From assembly GCF_965638725.1 (NCBI RefSeq), contig NC_134952.1, positions 60,614,065 to 60,678,064 on the forward strand: a DNA stretch of 64,000 nt, written 5' to 3'. Both the position numbers and the translations under genes were made by a program. The notes beneath the pieces are model-generated. The model saw nothing but the letters and a program-made list of their open reading frames with translations, was not told where the DNA came from and ran no database searches. This document shows positions 12,794 through 23,958 of this stretch, one piece after another. Each line of letters starts with the position of its first letter. The first letter of the stretch is position 1. This DNA comes from Aptenodytes patagonicus (Eukaryota; Chordata; Aves; Sphenisciformes; Spheniscidae).

Positions 12794-13093
12794 CCCTTTA
12801 GTTCTGACCCATAAGCTCTCGGTTGGCTCCTCATCCATCCCCAGGCAGAGCTCCATGCACTCCAGCTGGTCATTGACATAGAGGGCAACACACCCTCCTC
12901 ATCTCCCCTGCCTGTCCTTCCTAAAGAGCCTGTATCCCTCCATCTCAACACTCCAATCATAGGAGCCATCCCACCATGTCTCCGTGATGCTAATAAGGTC
13001 GTAGCCCTGCAGGCGTGCGCACGTCTCTAACTCCTCTTGTTTCTTCCCCATGCTACGTGCGTTTGCATAGAGACATTTAAGTTGGGCCCCCAA
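12794..13093 (-). pseudogene. CR1 ORF2 endonuclease remnant
   Basis: The N-terminal part of the CR1 apurinic-type endonuclease is recognisable. It contains LKCLYANARSMGKKQEEL near the start, then DLISITETWWDGS, which includes the active-site Glu region, and GYRLFRKDRQGR. A TGA at 12899-12901 interrupts the frame where CR1 proteins normally have a second Arg (CGA), consistent with CpG decay. The same frame continues to [15 protein letters not shown] at 12794. At that point the sequence jumps, with a change of frame, to the family's DHEMVEF segment beginning at 12788. The central and C-terminal endonuclease motifs, including the GDFN block, are absent. Confidence 0.88.
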
Positions 13094-13300
13094 TGAAGCT
13101 GTCTTACTGGCTGGAGTTCCTTTGTGCTGCTCTTCAGGCGCTCTCCTGCTGACCTGTGTTCCTTCTCCAGGTTCTGGGCATCTATTGCTGGCCCTGGCAT
13201 CAAACTGGTAGGAGTGGGATGGATTGAGGTTCCCCTCCCCTGGCAGCTCTAGTTTAAAGCCCTCTTCACCAGCTTGGCAAGCCTATGACTGAAGATGCTG

Positions 13301-13346
13301 TGTTATAAAACATTGTGTTACAGCACAGCATGTGTTATAAAACATT
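13301..13346 (+). repeat. Direct duplication at CR1 5' flank
   Basis: TGTTATAAAACATTG occurs twice, about 30 bp apart, immediately outside the CR1 5' end. The intervening sequence is ACAGCACAGCATG-like. It looks like a local duplication. Confidence 0.7.
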
Positions 13347-14868
13347 GCATGGTGAAGATAATCCATTTTGTTAGTTCTGAAACACAAAACTCCTCTCACC
13401 AGCCATCAGGAAGAACCTCACATAGGTTGTATAAATGACTTTTTGTTATGGCCAGGCTAGATGCTGGACTCAGGTTTGTATCATCATTAACTGCTTAAGC
13501 AGAAGTGCCTGACAGGAAAATTCACACTGACAGTATAGCATAACTTGGTTTACTTGCTGTTACCCAGGTGGTAACAGCGTCCAGTTTTGTCCAGCAAGCA
13601 CCCACAGGTCTTCCACTTCTTGTATGTTAAAAGCTATCCCTGCTGTAGACAGCACCTCATTGAAAAGAGCTGTATTAACTGATGACCTAATGCATTATTG
13701 AGCAGCTGGACAGGAGTCGTCCCTGGGTGCAGCTTAGATACTGGGTGGGGGCCCCAGCAAGGAGAAGAGACAATTGGCGAGCTTTCCTTGGAGTCAAGAT
13801 CCAGCTGAAAGAGGGAAACCCATAATGATGGAGCTTGTCTAAAGAATAAGATATCCATGGGGACCTATAAGACGTAACCAGGGAGGTGTTTTGGCTTCAG
13901 AGGCTCTTGGGTGAAGAGGACACACACAACACAAAGCTAAACCAGAGCAAGGACACTGTAGTACTGCAGAATTATTTCTCAGTATCTTTCTCTGAACAAA
14001 GTAAATGATTCTTTAACCTCATGTTTAGGAAAATAATAATCTTTACTTTTACTCTAGGTCTTCTCTGACACTGAGTGATTTCAAGGTGGCAGAGCAGCGC
14101 ACTCAGTTCACTGGGACACATTGGTTTTATTCTCCACTTCCTGACATCTTGCCCAGTTTCGATGTTCCTCAGTATTTGGAAGATCATCTCCACAAAGATG
14201 AAAGGATTGGTAATACAAGATGTCTCTTGGGGAATGGCATCTCCCTCAGCCAGATCAGAACCTCCTTGGCATGCAGTGGGACACCACGAAGCAGCCTGAA
14301 ACTTGGGTGTCCTCCAAAATTTGGAGAAAAGGCCTTCTGCTCACCTCATGTGTGGGGTAGATAAAGTATGTGCTCATCAAAGTGTGCAGCGTTTTAGAAA
14401 ACCTGGCCACTTCTGTGACTTATGTTGCATCAGTCAGGAAAAGAGCTCCCTACTGATGGAGAATTGCTTCATCGACTTGTCCATGTTTTGGGGGAAGGGG
14501 GATGATCCAGTAGTTTTATGTATTGCTTACATGTCAGGCTGGTCCAGCAGAGGGGGCTTTTACACAGAGGAGAGACAGTTTTACACGTGCAGTTCCTGAC
14601 ACACAGGTGCGAGTGCTCCTTCAGCAGTCTGACCAGAATTCACTTACAGCACTTAGTATGTAAACACAGTGATGGGTTTATTAGATTAAATTTGTGATGC
14701 CGGAGACATTTGGCATTTCTTGTTTGTGCCTGGACCAGTCACCTGAAGACAACTGATACATATTGTTATGTCTGATAACAAAATGTTCCCCCGTTGTCAC
14801 TCCACCTCCCCAATCATAGGATGTTTCTATAACTGCTATAAAATATGCTCATGCTGAAATGTAGCAGC

Positions 14869-14920
14869 AGTGATATGATCTTGGAGGAAGTGATATGATC
14901 TAAAACCTCAAAAGGTTTTA
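14869..14920. repeat. Direct repeat pair followed by small hairpin
   Basis: AGTGATATGATCT occurs at 14869-14881 and again at 14889-14901, a 20-bp period. It is followed directly by TAAAACCT at 14901-14908, CAAA, and AGGTTTTA at 14913-14920, a perfect 8-bp stem. Confidence 0.8.
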
Positions 14921-16691
14921 GAATTAAATTTATGCAGCACCTAGAATTGACCCTCTATAACATAGAATAAGCTTTATTTATTGCTCTGAAATGTCTTGTT
15001 TGATTTTTAAGTTAGTTGCCTGCACATAGAAAACTGAAACTCCATGAAATGAAAATTGCTCATTTGCGCAAGCAGGGCCTCAGTGGATAAGAGAAGCTTA
15101 TGACCTTGTTTTTGACCGCTAAACCCCGCTCCTTGCAGCCAGCCCCCCTGTGGGTACGTTGCCTTCTTCAGATTTCATTTATACATCCCAAAATCATGTG
15201 CCAGACCTGCAAATAGCCATACACATGCTTTACAGCAGCTCCTGGTTCCTCCTCTAGTCAGCCAGTCTCTGTGCAGAGCCATGGGCAAACTCTTCCTTGG
15301 GCATGACTGGCCTTTAGAAATTCACCCATTGATAAATAAAAAAAGTTGACTATTTTATTTCATGCAGAGGCAGACCTTGAGTTATAACCCCCTCAAAAAA
15401 TATATTTTCAGATATTCCCAGCATGGTCGAAGGTTTGGTATCGATCATTTTAGACACAAAGTGAGAAATGACAGTTCAGCTAAGGTGGCTTCTACTGTGG
15501 AGCAACCCTGGCTATTGAAATCCAGACATGATTCCCACTGGCTTTGTATGTTCCTGTGCAATGTATATTTTAATCTGCTGCTGTTTGCAAGCTGTTCATT
15601 TTCTAAGATTTCTGAATACTGCTGCATATACAGCGGTAAGCATTCTGGGCAGACTCATCTGAACATCTTAATTGTGTTAATTTTTTTGTACTTGCTGGTT
15701 TTTTGTTTTTTTTTTCCTTGTTGAAAATACAGCCTTTTCATTTGAACTGATTTACAACCTGCACATTTCTTGGCACTGCCTTCTCAAATAGGGTATTGTC
15801 AAATAACATTCAACAAGAAGAAAGTATGATTTAACAGACAAGTGTGAAGAAAAATGTATTTTGGCAACAAATCCTTAAAGCCTTACCGAGAGCGTTGTAG
15901 GAAGGCTATGGCTGCTGCAATGGAAAAGTTGATAGGAAGGTGAAATCTGCATTTCATGAGAACCTCCCCCTGCAAGTCACTTTCAGAATGATCATTTTTT
16001 CCTGTACATTTCTGTGCATTGTATTTATTATCAGTTTGGCAAAAATTTTAATCAGGAGGTCCATATACTGATGGAAAAATCCAGGAAACTGAGACTTTGG
16101 ACCCAGGATCCTGCAAGGCAGAGGGATTTCTACAAGGGAATGCAGATGAAATAGGTTAAGTTTGTGAGCTGCTTCCACAGTGGAGAAAGGATATGATGTC
16201 CAAACTGAGATGGAATGCGCTTGCTTGGGAAAAACGCTTGAGCAATTTGAATTTTTTGGCATCCCTTTCTCCCTTTTAAGTGTTTGACTCCCTGTGGCAG
16301 AGTGGAATCCATATTTATATGAATTATAGCACAGCCACAAAGAATAACAAGTTAGCACAGCATAGTTTGTTCAAGTAATCCAAATCGGACAGTGCTTCTC
16401 TCAGCTTCTTTTTTCTGACTCAATTTTTTTCTTCCTACTCAGGCATGTCCAATAGCAAGTAGCAAAACTCCAAAACTTCCTGTGCAAGTAAGTAAGTAAA
16501 TGAGCTTTACTTATTAAACATGTTATTTTAATATAGCAAGTTGTCAGTGATGCACAAAGACCATGCGTTGTAATTTAATATCGGAACCTATTCTTCAGTG
16601 TAGTTCTGCGCTATCTAAGTTGTGGTAGTGGTTTAATCCTTTATCTTCATGCTGAACCTCAGTAGGAAGACACAAGATACTCCATTATGTT

Positions 16692-16708
16692 AAAAAAAAA
16701 AAAAAAAA
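16692..16708 (+). repeat. Poly-A run (17)
   Basis: Seventeen A are followed by GACACC. No retrocopy or SINE body was recognised upstream of it. Confidence 0.9.
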
Positions 16709-19496
16709 GACACCTAGTCTTATACCTAGCACAAAATACATTAGCACTTGCTATTGGAAATCCATATAAATTCTGCCACCTTCACTGGCCCAGGGTGACT
16801 ATCGGAGAAATACCAGTTGCTTTTTAGAGAGTTATTGTTTTTTCTACTATAATTTGCTATTGATTTCATATATGACATATAGTTTGATTATGCTTTTAAT
16901 ACCGTTTTGCCTAGTAGCTGCTTGAGGGTTTCTTTTGGCCATTTTCTGCAAGTTTAGTACTTGGTCATATCCGATCCTCTAGAGTAAAACCCATCTGTTC
17001 ATTTTTAGAAAGTGAACTTTTGTAGCTTTATTACCAAGCATACAACTTGGTAATCATGAGTTTTATGTTTCTTAGCAAATGCTTTGTATAGCTCTAGATT
17101 GGAAAAAAAATGCCAGGAAACCGGTTGAGGGTTGCAATAAAAATCATAGACGCAGCACAGGGCTGAAAGGCGATTAGATTGCCTGGGTCTTTCTGCTCCA
17201 GGATAAGGCCAATTACCTTTATAATAATATTGTATTCTGTTATCATATTATATCTTTCTAATACGTTCTTCAATACTTCCAGTGATGGAAACACCACACC
17301 CTTGCTGTACAATCCACTGCAGAACTTCTCTTACGTCTTACCGCTACCCTATGTCTAACCTTGAAAGAGTGTGTGCTATAAACCCTTCGCTCATTCCATG
17401 GATGCTTTGAAATATGATAGATGAGCCTGAAAAGGTCAAACCACTTGTCTGTTTCAGAACAAAACTTTCTAAATTACCTTCCTCAAAATGGCAGTTTTGC
17501 AAAACCAGTGTCACTGAAAGTGTCGGGGCTTTCTGTTTTAAGAATAATCGGGACTATGATCAAGAAACATGACTTCCTTTTAGCAAATGACAACATGACT
17601 GTCAGTAGTGAAAAATGTCCCCAAAAGAAAAGCCTTTGTACATCCTGTGAAATGAAAAATAGCATTGCAACTTGCATATATGTGCGTGTGTATGTTTGAA
17701 AACAGAATTAGTTTCCTATTCATTGCCAGAGAGGGAGCTGCTCTGTGGTTTGCAAGATTCAGAAGAAGCTCCGCAAGTGATATTTCACAAAGTTTTGAAA
17801 TCACTCAACAGCACAGAACAAGATGTCCCACCGTGTTCAATCATTTAGACTGAAAGCCACTGTAGTATTTTAAAAACTATCACTGCCTCTGCAAAATTTC
17901 CACCTATCCCCAGGACATCTTTATAAAGAATTAAGATAAAGGAAGGAGACCACTAGAAAAAAAAAATTCAAATCTCAGCTGATACATAAATAGCTAATGA
18001 TTGAGTTGCTGTCTGTAACTTAGGAATAGCAGCAAACCACTGATCCTTGTTTGTTCTTCATCTCACTGAATAGTTGCTGTGTTTGGATAAATGGGAGTAA
18101 CTTTTGCCAAGATTTTCTATAAGTTGTTTTTGTGGTTTGATACTCTAAGGGAAAAATTATACTGCAGTGAATTAACAGAAGAGCTCAGCCTGTGTTATGG
18201 CTTGGTACACTGATGGGGGGGAAAACGTGTTCAAAGCATACCTGCTATATGACTATCAGAATAGCCTACCATCATAATTTAACATAAAAACAGATAGTCA
18301 ACTTTTGGCCAGTGGGCAACGGGCAACTAACATAGGACTTGGCTGTCTCATGGCAAAGCCCAACTGGCCCTGCAGCTTAGGTGAGGCTTGCAAATGCTAA
18401 TTCAACACAGAGGTTTAGTACACAGGCATGCAGGAAGCATCTTCAACACCTCAGAGTTTTCTGGGCAGAGCGTGCCTAGGGCCAGAAAGTCCCTACTGAC
18501 TAAAAACCCACCAGCCTGGCACTGAGAGCAAAGAAACTGGAGGAGGATGAACTTCAACTGCCAAATACTTGCTCAGAGACTGCCTGAGCTGGTGCAGTCC
18601 TGCTGTGTATCATTGCTGCGGTTGTACTGCCTGGCTGGATTAAAACCGAGAAGCCCCTGTTACCGCTGTCGCAGATTACCCACTAAGCTCCTACACCAGT
18701 GTGCTGCAATACCCCATATGCTAGGGGTATTAGCAGGTTAGTAGACAGGCCTAGGAGTCAGATCTCCTCTTCCTCACTCTTTTTCTCTGGATTGAAAATA
18801 GAAGGATGAGCAATGCTGGTTTATTCCTGCAGAAGGGTTTTGGGGCATGGGCAGATAAGCCACATGTAATTTGCTGTGTTTTACACACAGATATCGTAGT
18901 TAATGCTATGAACTTAATTCTAGTGGTGTTCTTTGATCTTGCTCCATTTGCAAGATCTTTACAGTCTTAACAGTAATTGAGCGATGTCTTAGAATAAGGA
19001 TCCTTTCCTCTTTTTTTAGCATTGTCATTTTAAGCTATTTTTTGGATCAATAATATAGCTATTTTATTTTAATATAGCTGCTGAAATTCCATGTGGTAGT
19101 CAAGCTATTAGGAAAGATATATTTGCTTCAGTATGCTTTATGTCAGATGCCCAGAAAATAAGTAACTGCATCATAAGAAAGAAAAACAGTGGTTTCTATT
19201 CCCAAACAAGAGTCTGTCTTGTTGAAACCTCTGAGCATCCACTTCATTTCTTTCTTTGATCACTTCATTAAAGATGGAGAAATGATTGATTTGCTCTACT
19301 TTGTTCTGACCTTAACAACTTTGCAAGCTGTGTGATTGTTACAAATGTGTGATTTAGATTGCTTAAGGAACCACTGTCAAAGGTATTAGCAAAAGTGGTT
19401 TTAATATGATGTTGTAAAAGTGCGACTTAACAAAGTTCGATGGCAAGGTTCACTCTATTACTGTACGGCACAATCATTTGAACAATGATTGAAAAC

Positions 19497-19558
19497 TACC
19501 AAGTCACAAATCAAAGTTACCAAGTCACAAATCAAAGTTACCAAGACAAAATCAAAAT
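19497..19558 (+). repeat. 21-bp tandem repeat, three copies
   Basis: The unit TACCAAGTCACAAATCAAAGT occurs twice exactly (19497-19517 and 19518-19538). A third copy of 20 bp (19539-19558) has changes, and a partial TACCA follows. It lies inside an open frame, giving a YQVTNQS-type heptapeptide repeat there, but nothing suggests that the frame is translated. Confidence 0.85.
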
Positions 19559-20949
19559 TACCATACTACAACCTTATGCGCGGTATTGGTTGCTTACCAA
19601 AGATCTGCTGTTGGTAAAAGGTCTTTCTGCCTCAAGGAGCAACCTTGAGAGGTGTCCCAGCTCAAGGGGAGATCACCACCATGCAGCCATGCTGCCTAGC
19701 AGGGAGAACTCAAAGAAGGCTCACCTAGGCTGTCATATTTATGGAATAAAGTGGTTGGCTCGTAGTCAAATTACATACGACAGGAAAGGTATGCATGAGA
19801 CTCCTTGTATCCACAACTGTCTCTGTTCCTTGATAAATGAGTCTTGGAAAAGCCACCTGCTATTCATGTGTTAATCGCATGATCGGTGTTCCAAGCTCAT
19901 ATGCATCAACGCTCACTGTGTCACTCTGCTCCTTTGTGGGTTTTCAGAGAACAGATTGAAACTAGAGGAGTTCTTGGCCCAGCTACAGCTCAGGCCTTTA
20001 CCTCATTTGGAACCTGTAGCAAACTACTGCTAGTTTGGTTAAGGGGTCAAGTGCATCCGTCACAGCGATACAAAGAAAGACTCCTCAGAAAGGAGAAAAA
20101 GGAAAATCAGAAGGAAGGAAAATTCTGAAAGGTCTCCTGGCACTGTAAGTTGGAACAAAGAAATTTGATTATGACAAATCATCAATTCTAGTGGCAAAGC
20201 ATAGACCTGCAGAAACCAAGTGTTTAACATCTCAGGAGGTTGGGCTCTTGGCTGATGTATTGCCATACGCATTGAGCTGTCCTAACAGGAATGCATGCCA
20301 TTGATGCTACTCTGCAGACACTTTACCCGGCTTGTACCGGTCCTTTCTGGTGAGGGAAGGATCAAAGATTACTCCCTTAATTCAGAAAAAAATTACTTGT
20401 TCCTGCTAAAATTCCTTACATCGTTGCGTAATGGCTCGCCAATAGCACAATGTATGGGCTCTTCCTAAACTGAGGGAAAAAAATACCTCTTTTCCTTCCT
20501 TCCTTTTTTGCCTTTTTTTTTTTTTGCATTAATCACTTACAATCATATATTAATTCTTGTTCTTCCTTACCACATTTTATGTTAGCATAGTAATTTATTT
20601 TCTCCGTGACTTTAACTCCTGAATCAAACTCCAGCTGCTAGTCCTGTGACAGAAGTTTGTCCTCCTACTCTGTAACTCAAATTGAAAGAAAAAAATAACA
20701 TCCACAGACAGTGCAGGTATTACAACAACCTGCTTCCTTTCTCTCTTAGGCAGAATGAAAAAACTTGCAAATTCATTAGCCTAGAACAGACAAGTGTTGA
20801 ACAGAAGGATTGGCAAATAGCACAACTGCACAGCATTTGAGTCAAGTTTCCATAACACCTCTGCAGACTAATTTCTCCAAAGAGCTTCTCATTCTAATCA
20901 TTCTCAAACATATTTACGATTGTTGGGGTTTTTTTCCCCATGATTTCTA

Positions 20950-20995
20950 AAAAAAAAAAAAGGGAAGAAGGAAAAAGGGAAGAAGACAGGAGGGA
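20950..20995 (+). repeat. Purine-rich low-complexity tract
   Basis: An A run followed by a GGGAAGAAGGAAAAAGGGAAG pattern makes a nearly pure purine strand of about 45 bases. Confidence 0.75.
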
Positions 20996-23841
20996 AAGTG
21001 ATGTGAAGCGCTGGACAGCAATTTGAGGTAGTTGGTCCCATGCTGTGAGATGAACTCATGCTCACTTGAAGGCCCAGTTCTAGTTAGAGCCTCTGTTTGC
21101 TCTTCACGCCACCCTTCTCCACATTTATTCCAGTCTCGTGCATCTGTCTTGATTCTGGGTGAGCGGGGTTACACCCTTAGAGGATTAGCCCCACTTCTGT
21201 CTTTATCATTTCCTAAGGGCTGGTCTGTCCCCTTGGGCTGCTGGCTTTCTGGGTAGCTCCTTCAAGGACAAAGTTTCACAAGACATTAGTAACAGCAGTA
21301 TGTAATATTAATCTATGAAATATCAAGAAGTTTTGCTTGAAAAAACTCTTAAGAGGAAAACTGACACTGGAGCACTTAATCCCTAGTGAACGGGAAGAAA
21401 CTGGTCTAGGAAACTTTTTGCCTCAATATAATTTCCTGAATCTTCTCAAGGGGATGCTGTCATCTTTGCCAATTTGCATTGAGTGAGTAGTTCCCCACTG
21501 ACTTGCTGGCTGGCCTGTATTATTTATGCAGCATGAGGAAAAAATTTGTTGGCCTTGCCTTCTCTCTTTTGGCTTAGCAGCTGGCCCTAGCTATAGGGAT
21601 CAAGTCTATTGCTTTGATGGTATTAGCTGGTTGCACTGACTTGCTAAACTACAAGCTTACAGGAGCGCCTCCTACTCTGTTATAGACTCCCCTAAGTTGC
21701 ATAAACACCACATATAATGTAGAGAAACCCCTGGGGCTAGCTCATACTTGTTTGTGCTTCGTAGGTGTTGAGGACTAACCCAAAAGCATGAGTGATGTCT
21801 GGGACCTGAAATGCGCATCAGATGAGAGAAGAGAACCACTGGGTTGACCCATCTACCACATATGTGCAATCTCCTCCTGGTCTGCTTGACTGGGGCAATG
21901 GACAGGAGGAGTGAGAAGGGAGCTAGGATGAAAGGGACGACAGGTGGGAGCGAGGATGTGCACCTGAAATGCACAGTCTTAGTAAGAGCCATAGAGGGAC
22001 CTGACCCTGACACACCTGCATATCAGCTGAGAACATTTCCACCATGCTGACAGCTCTAAGCTCATGCAAGTTTCCCTGGCTTGCAGTTTTCCCTCTGGTG
22101 CTCTGAACGCCACCAAAGAAATCGTAGACCTATGACCGTCTCTGGAGAACAGTTTTGTCCATCCCCTTACATGCAAGCATCCAATGCCTGCGTCCAAGTC
22201 CTACTGCTCTTTTCCTTAATGGGGAAGGATGCTGGCAGGGGGCACTAGGGACTCTTCCCACCGCCAGAGCCCTGCTGCGTGACCCAGCCTCTCAGAGGCA
22301 TCGGCCGGGAGAAATTCCCGGTAATCCTGTCTGTCTGCTCTGCCTGCCAAAGGCAATGCAGGGCTGCTAGGTGTGACCAAGCAGGGTGAGAGCAGGAGCG
22401 AGACAGCACGGCTGTCGGGCCGGGCTTTCCCAGAGGTGTGGGAAATGCTGCTGCCAGACCCCAATCTGCTTGATTCATATCAGACTTGGTAAGAAAAGGC
22501 GTTACTCATCAATCAGACAAACCCCCAGGCTGCTAATTGAAGAGAGAGTGAACAGAGCAGGTTTTCTTCACAGCTTCTTCATGCACAGTCCTTCCCTTTT
22601 ATATACATTATATATTTATGGGAGCAGGAATGTGAACTACGGTTATTTACACAGGAAAACCAGATCTACCAGGTGGTCGAGTGAGCTGCTCCATTGCAAA
22701 CTCTCTCTGGTCTTCTAAGTAACAAATTTTAACTATCCAGCAGGAAGCAGCTATTTAATGTGTGTAAAAAAATGGAACTGAAAAGTGCTTAGAGAAGCCG
22801 TGGGGCAAGTGGCACTGAGCCAGCACTTACTCGGTTCCCTTTCTCTGGATTTGTCACGTTTAGTGCCTGTCACCTTGTCCTGCTGCGTGAGGATTTAGAG
22901 AGGAAAATCCGTTTAGTTAACCTTTTGTCCAGCAGAATTTCTCAGAACTCCATTGAGAAAAGTCTGCAGGCAGGAGGAAAAACATGACTTTTTTTTAATT
23001 TGAAGGCTGTAAATTTTTATTCAAGGGACTGATGTTTTACTAGCTAGTGAAGTAGGCTGATTAGCAAATTCAGGAGTCTTGCTTTCACTCATGCAAAAGA
23101 AAAACAGGGCAGCTGCCACTTTCCAGACCCACATTGCTTTTAGCAGGGTCTCTGCACTCAGGTTGGTGTCCCACGGAGCATCCAAATTACTGTTGAGATT
23201 TCTTTTGCATTTTGCAGTATTACACAGCATGACCGACCATGCTGCTATGAAAGAGCAGGGTGGCAGCCCAGCTTCGTCCAGCAATCATCTGGGTGGGCAC
23301 CAGGAACGCCGCACAGGCTGGCTCCATGGCAGGTCATGTTTCTGATGCAGGGCTGTGGCCGCACTGCCTGCAAGCATCTGTGTCGATACGGAGACCCGCA
23401 GCTCAGATGGGTGGCTCCCACCTTTCTTCTGAAGGGAGGAGCCTTCAGGTGCCCAATGCAACTCCCTCCATCACTGCTTGCCTAACCCTTATTTCAAGGG
23501 ATAATAGGAAAGCAAGGAAGCCTGTGGACTTTTACTCGCACAAGTACACAGGTATATACTTCAAGCACTGCCCGCTCCCAGTGCTTTGCAGCCCGCAGCT
23601 GCCCACTCTGCACTGCCTGGCAGACAATGTAAGGGAGGAGTGCAGAACTGCAGCACACGGCATCCATTGGTTTTCATTTTTAATTTCCACACAAAGACAA
23701 AATAAAGATTCCTTCCCTCTCAAAATGTCTGCTGTCCTCCTCTTAAGGGCTACATACCTTGATGATTAAAGAAAGCCACAGAGACGTTCACTTTCTTCTG
23801 ATGATGCATGTGTTGGCACATATGTTTGTTACTCACTCATT

Positions 23842-23958
23842 TGCAGTCACTTCCTAGCTCCCACCGGATTTCAGCTCTCTCATCTATAAAGCAGGAATTT
23901 TGGTGAATGGAAGGCTTTTCCCCTTATTAGACTGCCTGAGAGGGTTGTCAAACAGGTA
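23842..23958 (+). repeat. MIR-like ancient SINE fragment
   Basis: The forward orientation shows CAGTCACTTCCTAGCTCCC, then CAGCTCTCTCATCTATAAAG, then CTGCCTGAGAGGGTTGTCAA. These correspond in order to the MIR words agtcacttaacctctc, cagtttcctcatctgtaaaa and ctacctcatagggttgt. It is decayed but co-linear. Confidence 0.65.

Larger units (their letters stand above)
10554..13283 (-). mobile_element. CR1 LINE, 5'-truncated, degenerate
   Basis: This is a CR1 non-LTR retrotransposon inserted in minus orientation. The 3' terminus is the classic octamer tail, seen on the plus strand as AGAATCATAGAATCATAG at 10554-10571. It is followed by the highly conserved avian CR1 3' sequence (TTGGGTTGGAAGGGACCT). 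Going upward in coordinates come the reverse transcriptase, the linker, an endonuclease remnant, and a short leader that stops near 13283 at GCTTGGCAAGCCT. The visible length is about 2.7 kb against roughly 4.5 kb for a full CR1. Open stretches of up to 362 codons survive, so the copy is not among the most ancient. No target-site duplication was found, as is usual for CR1. Confidence 0.95.

Noticed and set aside
15362..15724. 120-codon frame with a hydrophobic end, considered as a membrane protein
   Set aside because: The hydrophobic run comes from a T-rich low-complexity stretch; no homology and no gene context.
16692..16708. Poly-A run considered as the tail of a retrocopied gene or SINE
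   Set aside because: No coding or SINE-like body and no target-site duplication were recognised beside it.
23260..23769. 169-codon plus-strand open frame
   Set aside because: The translation has no recognisable domain, and its composition is like chance translation of the surrounding GC-moderate DNA.
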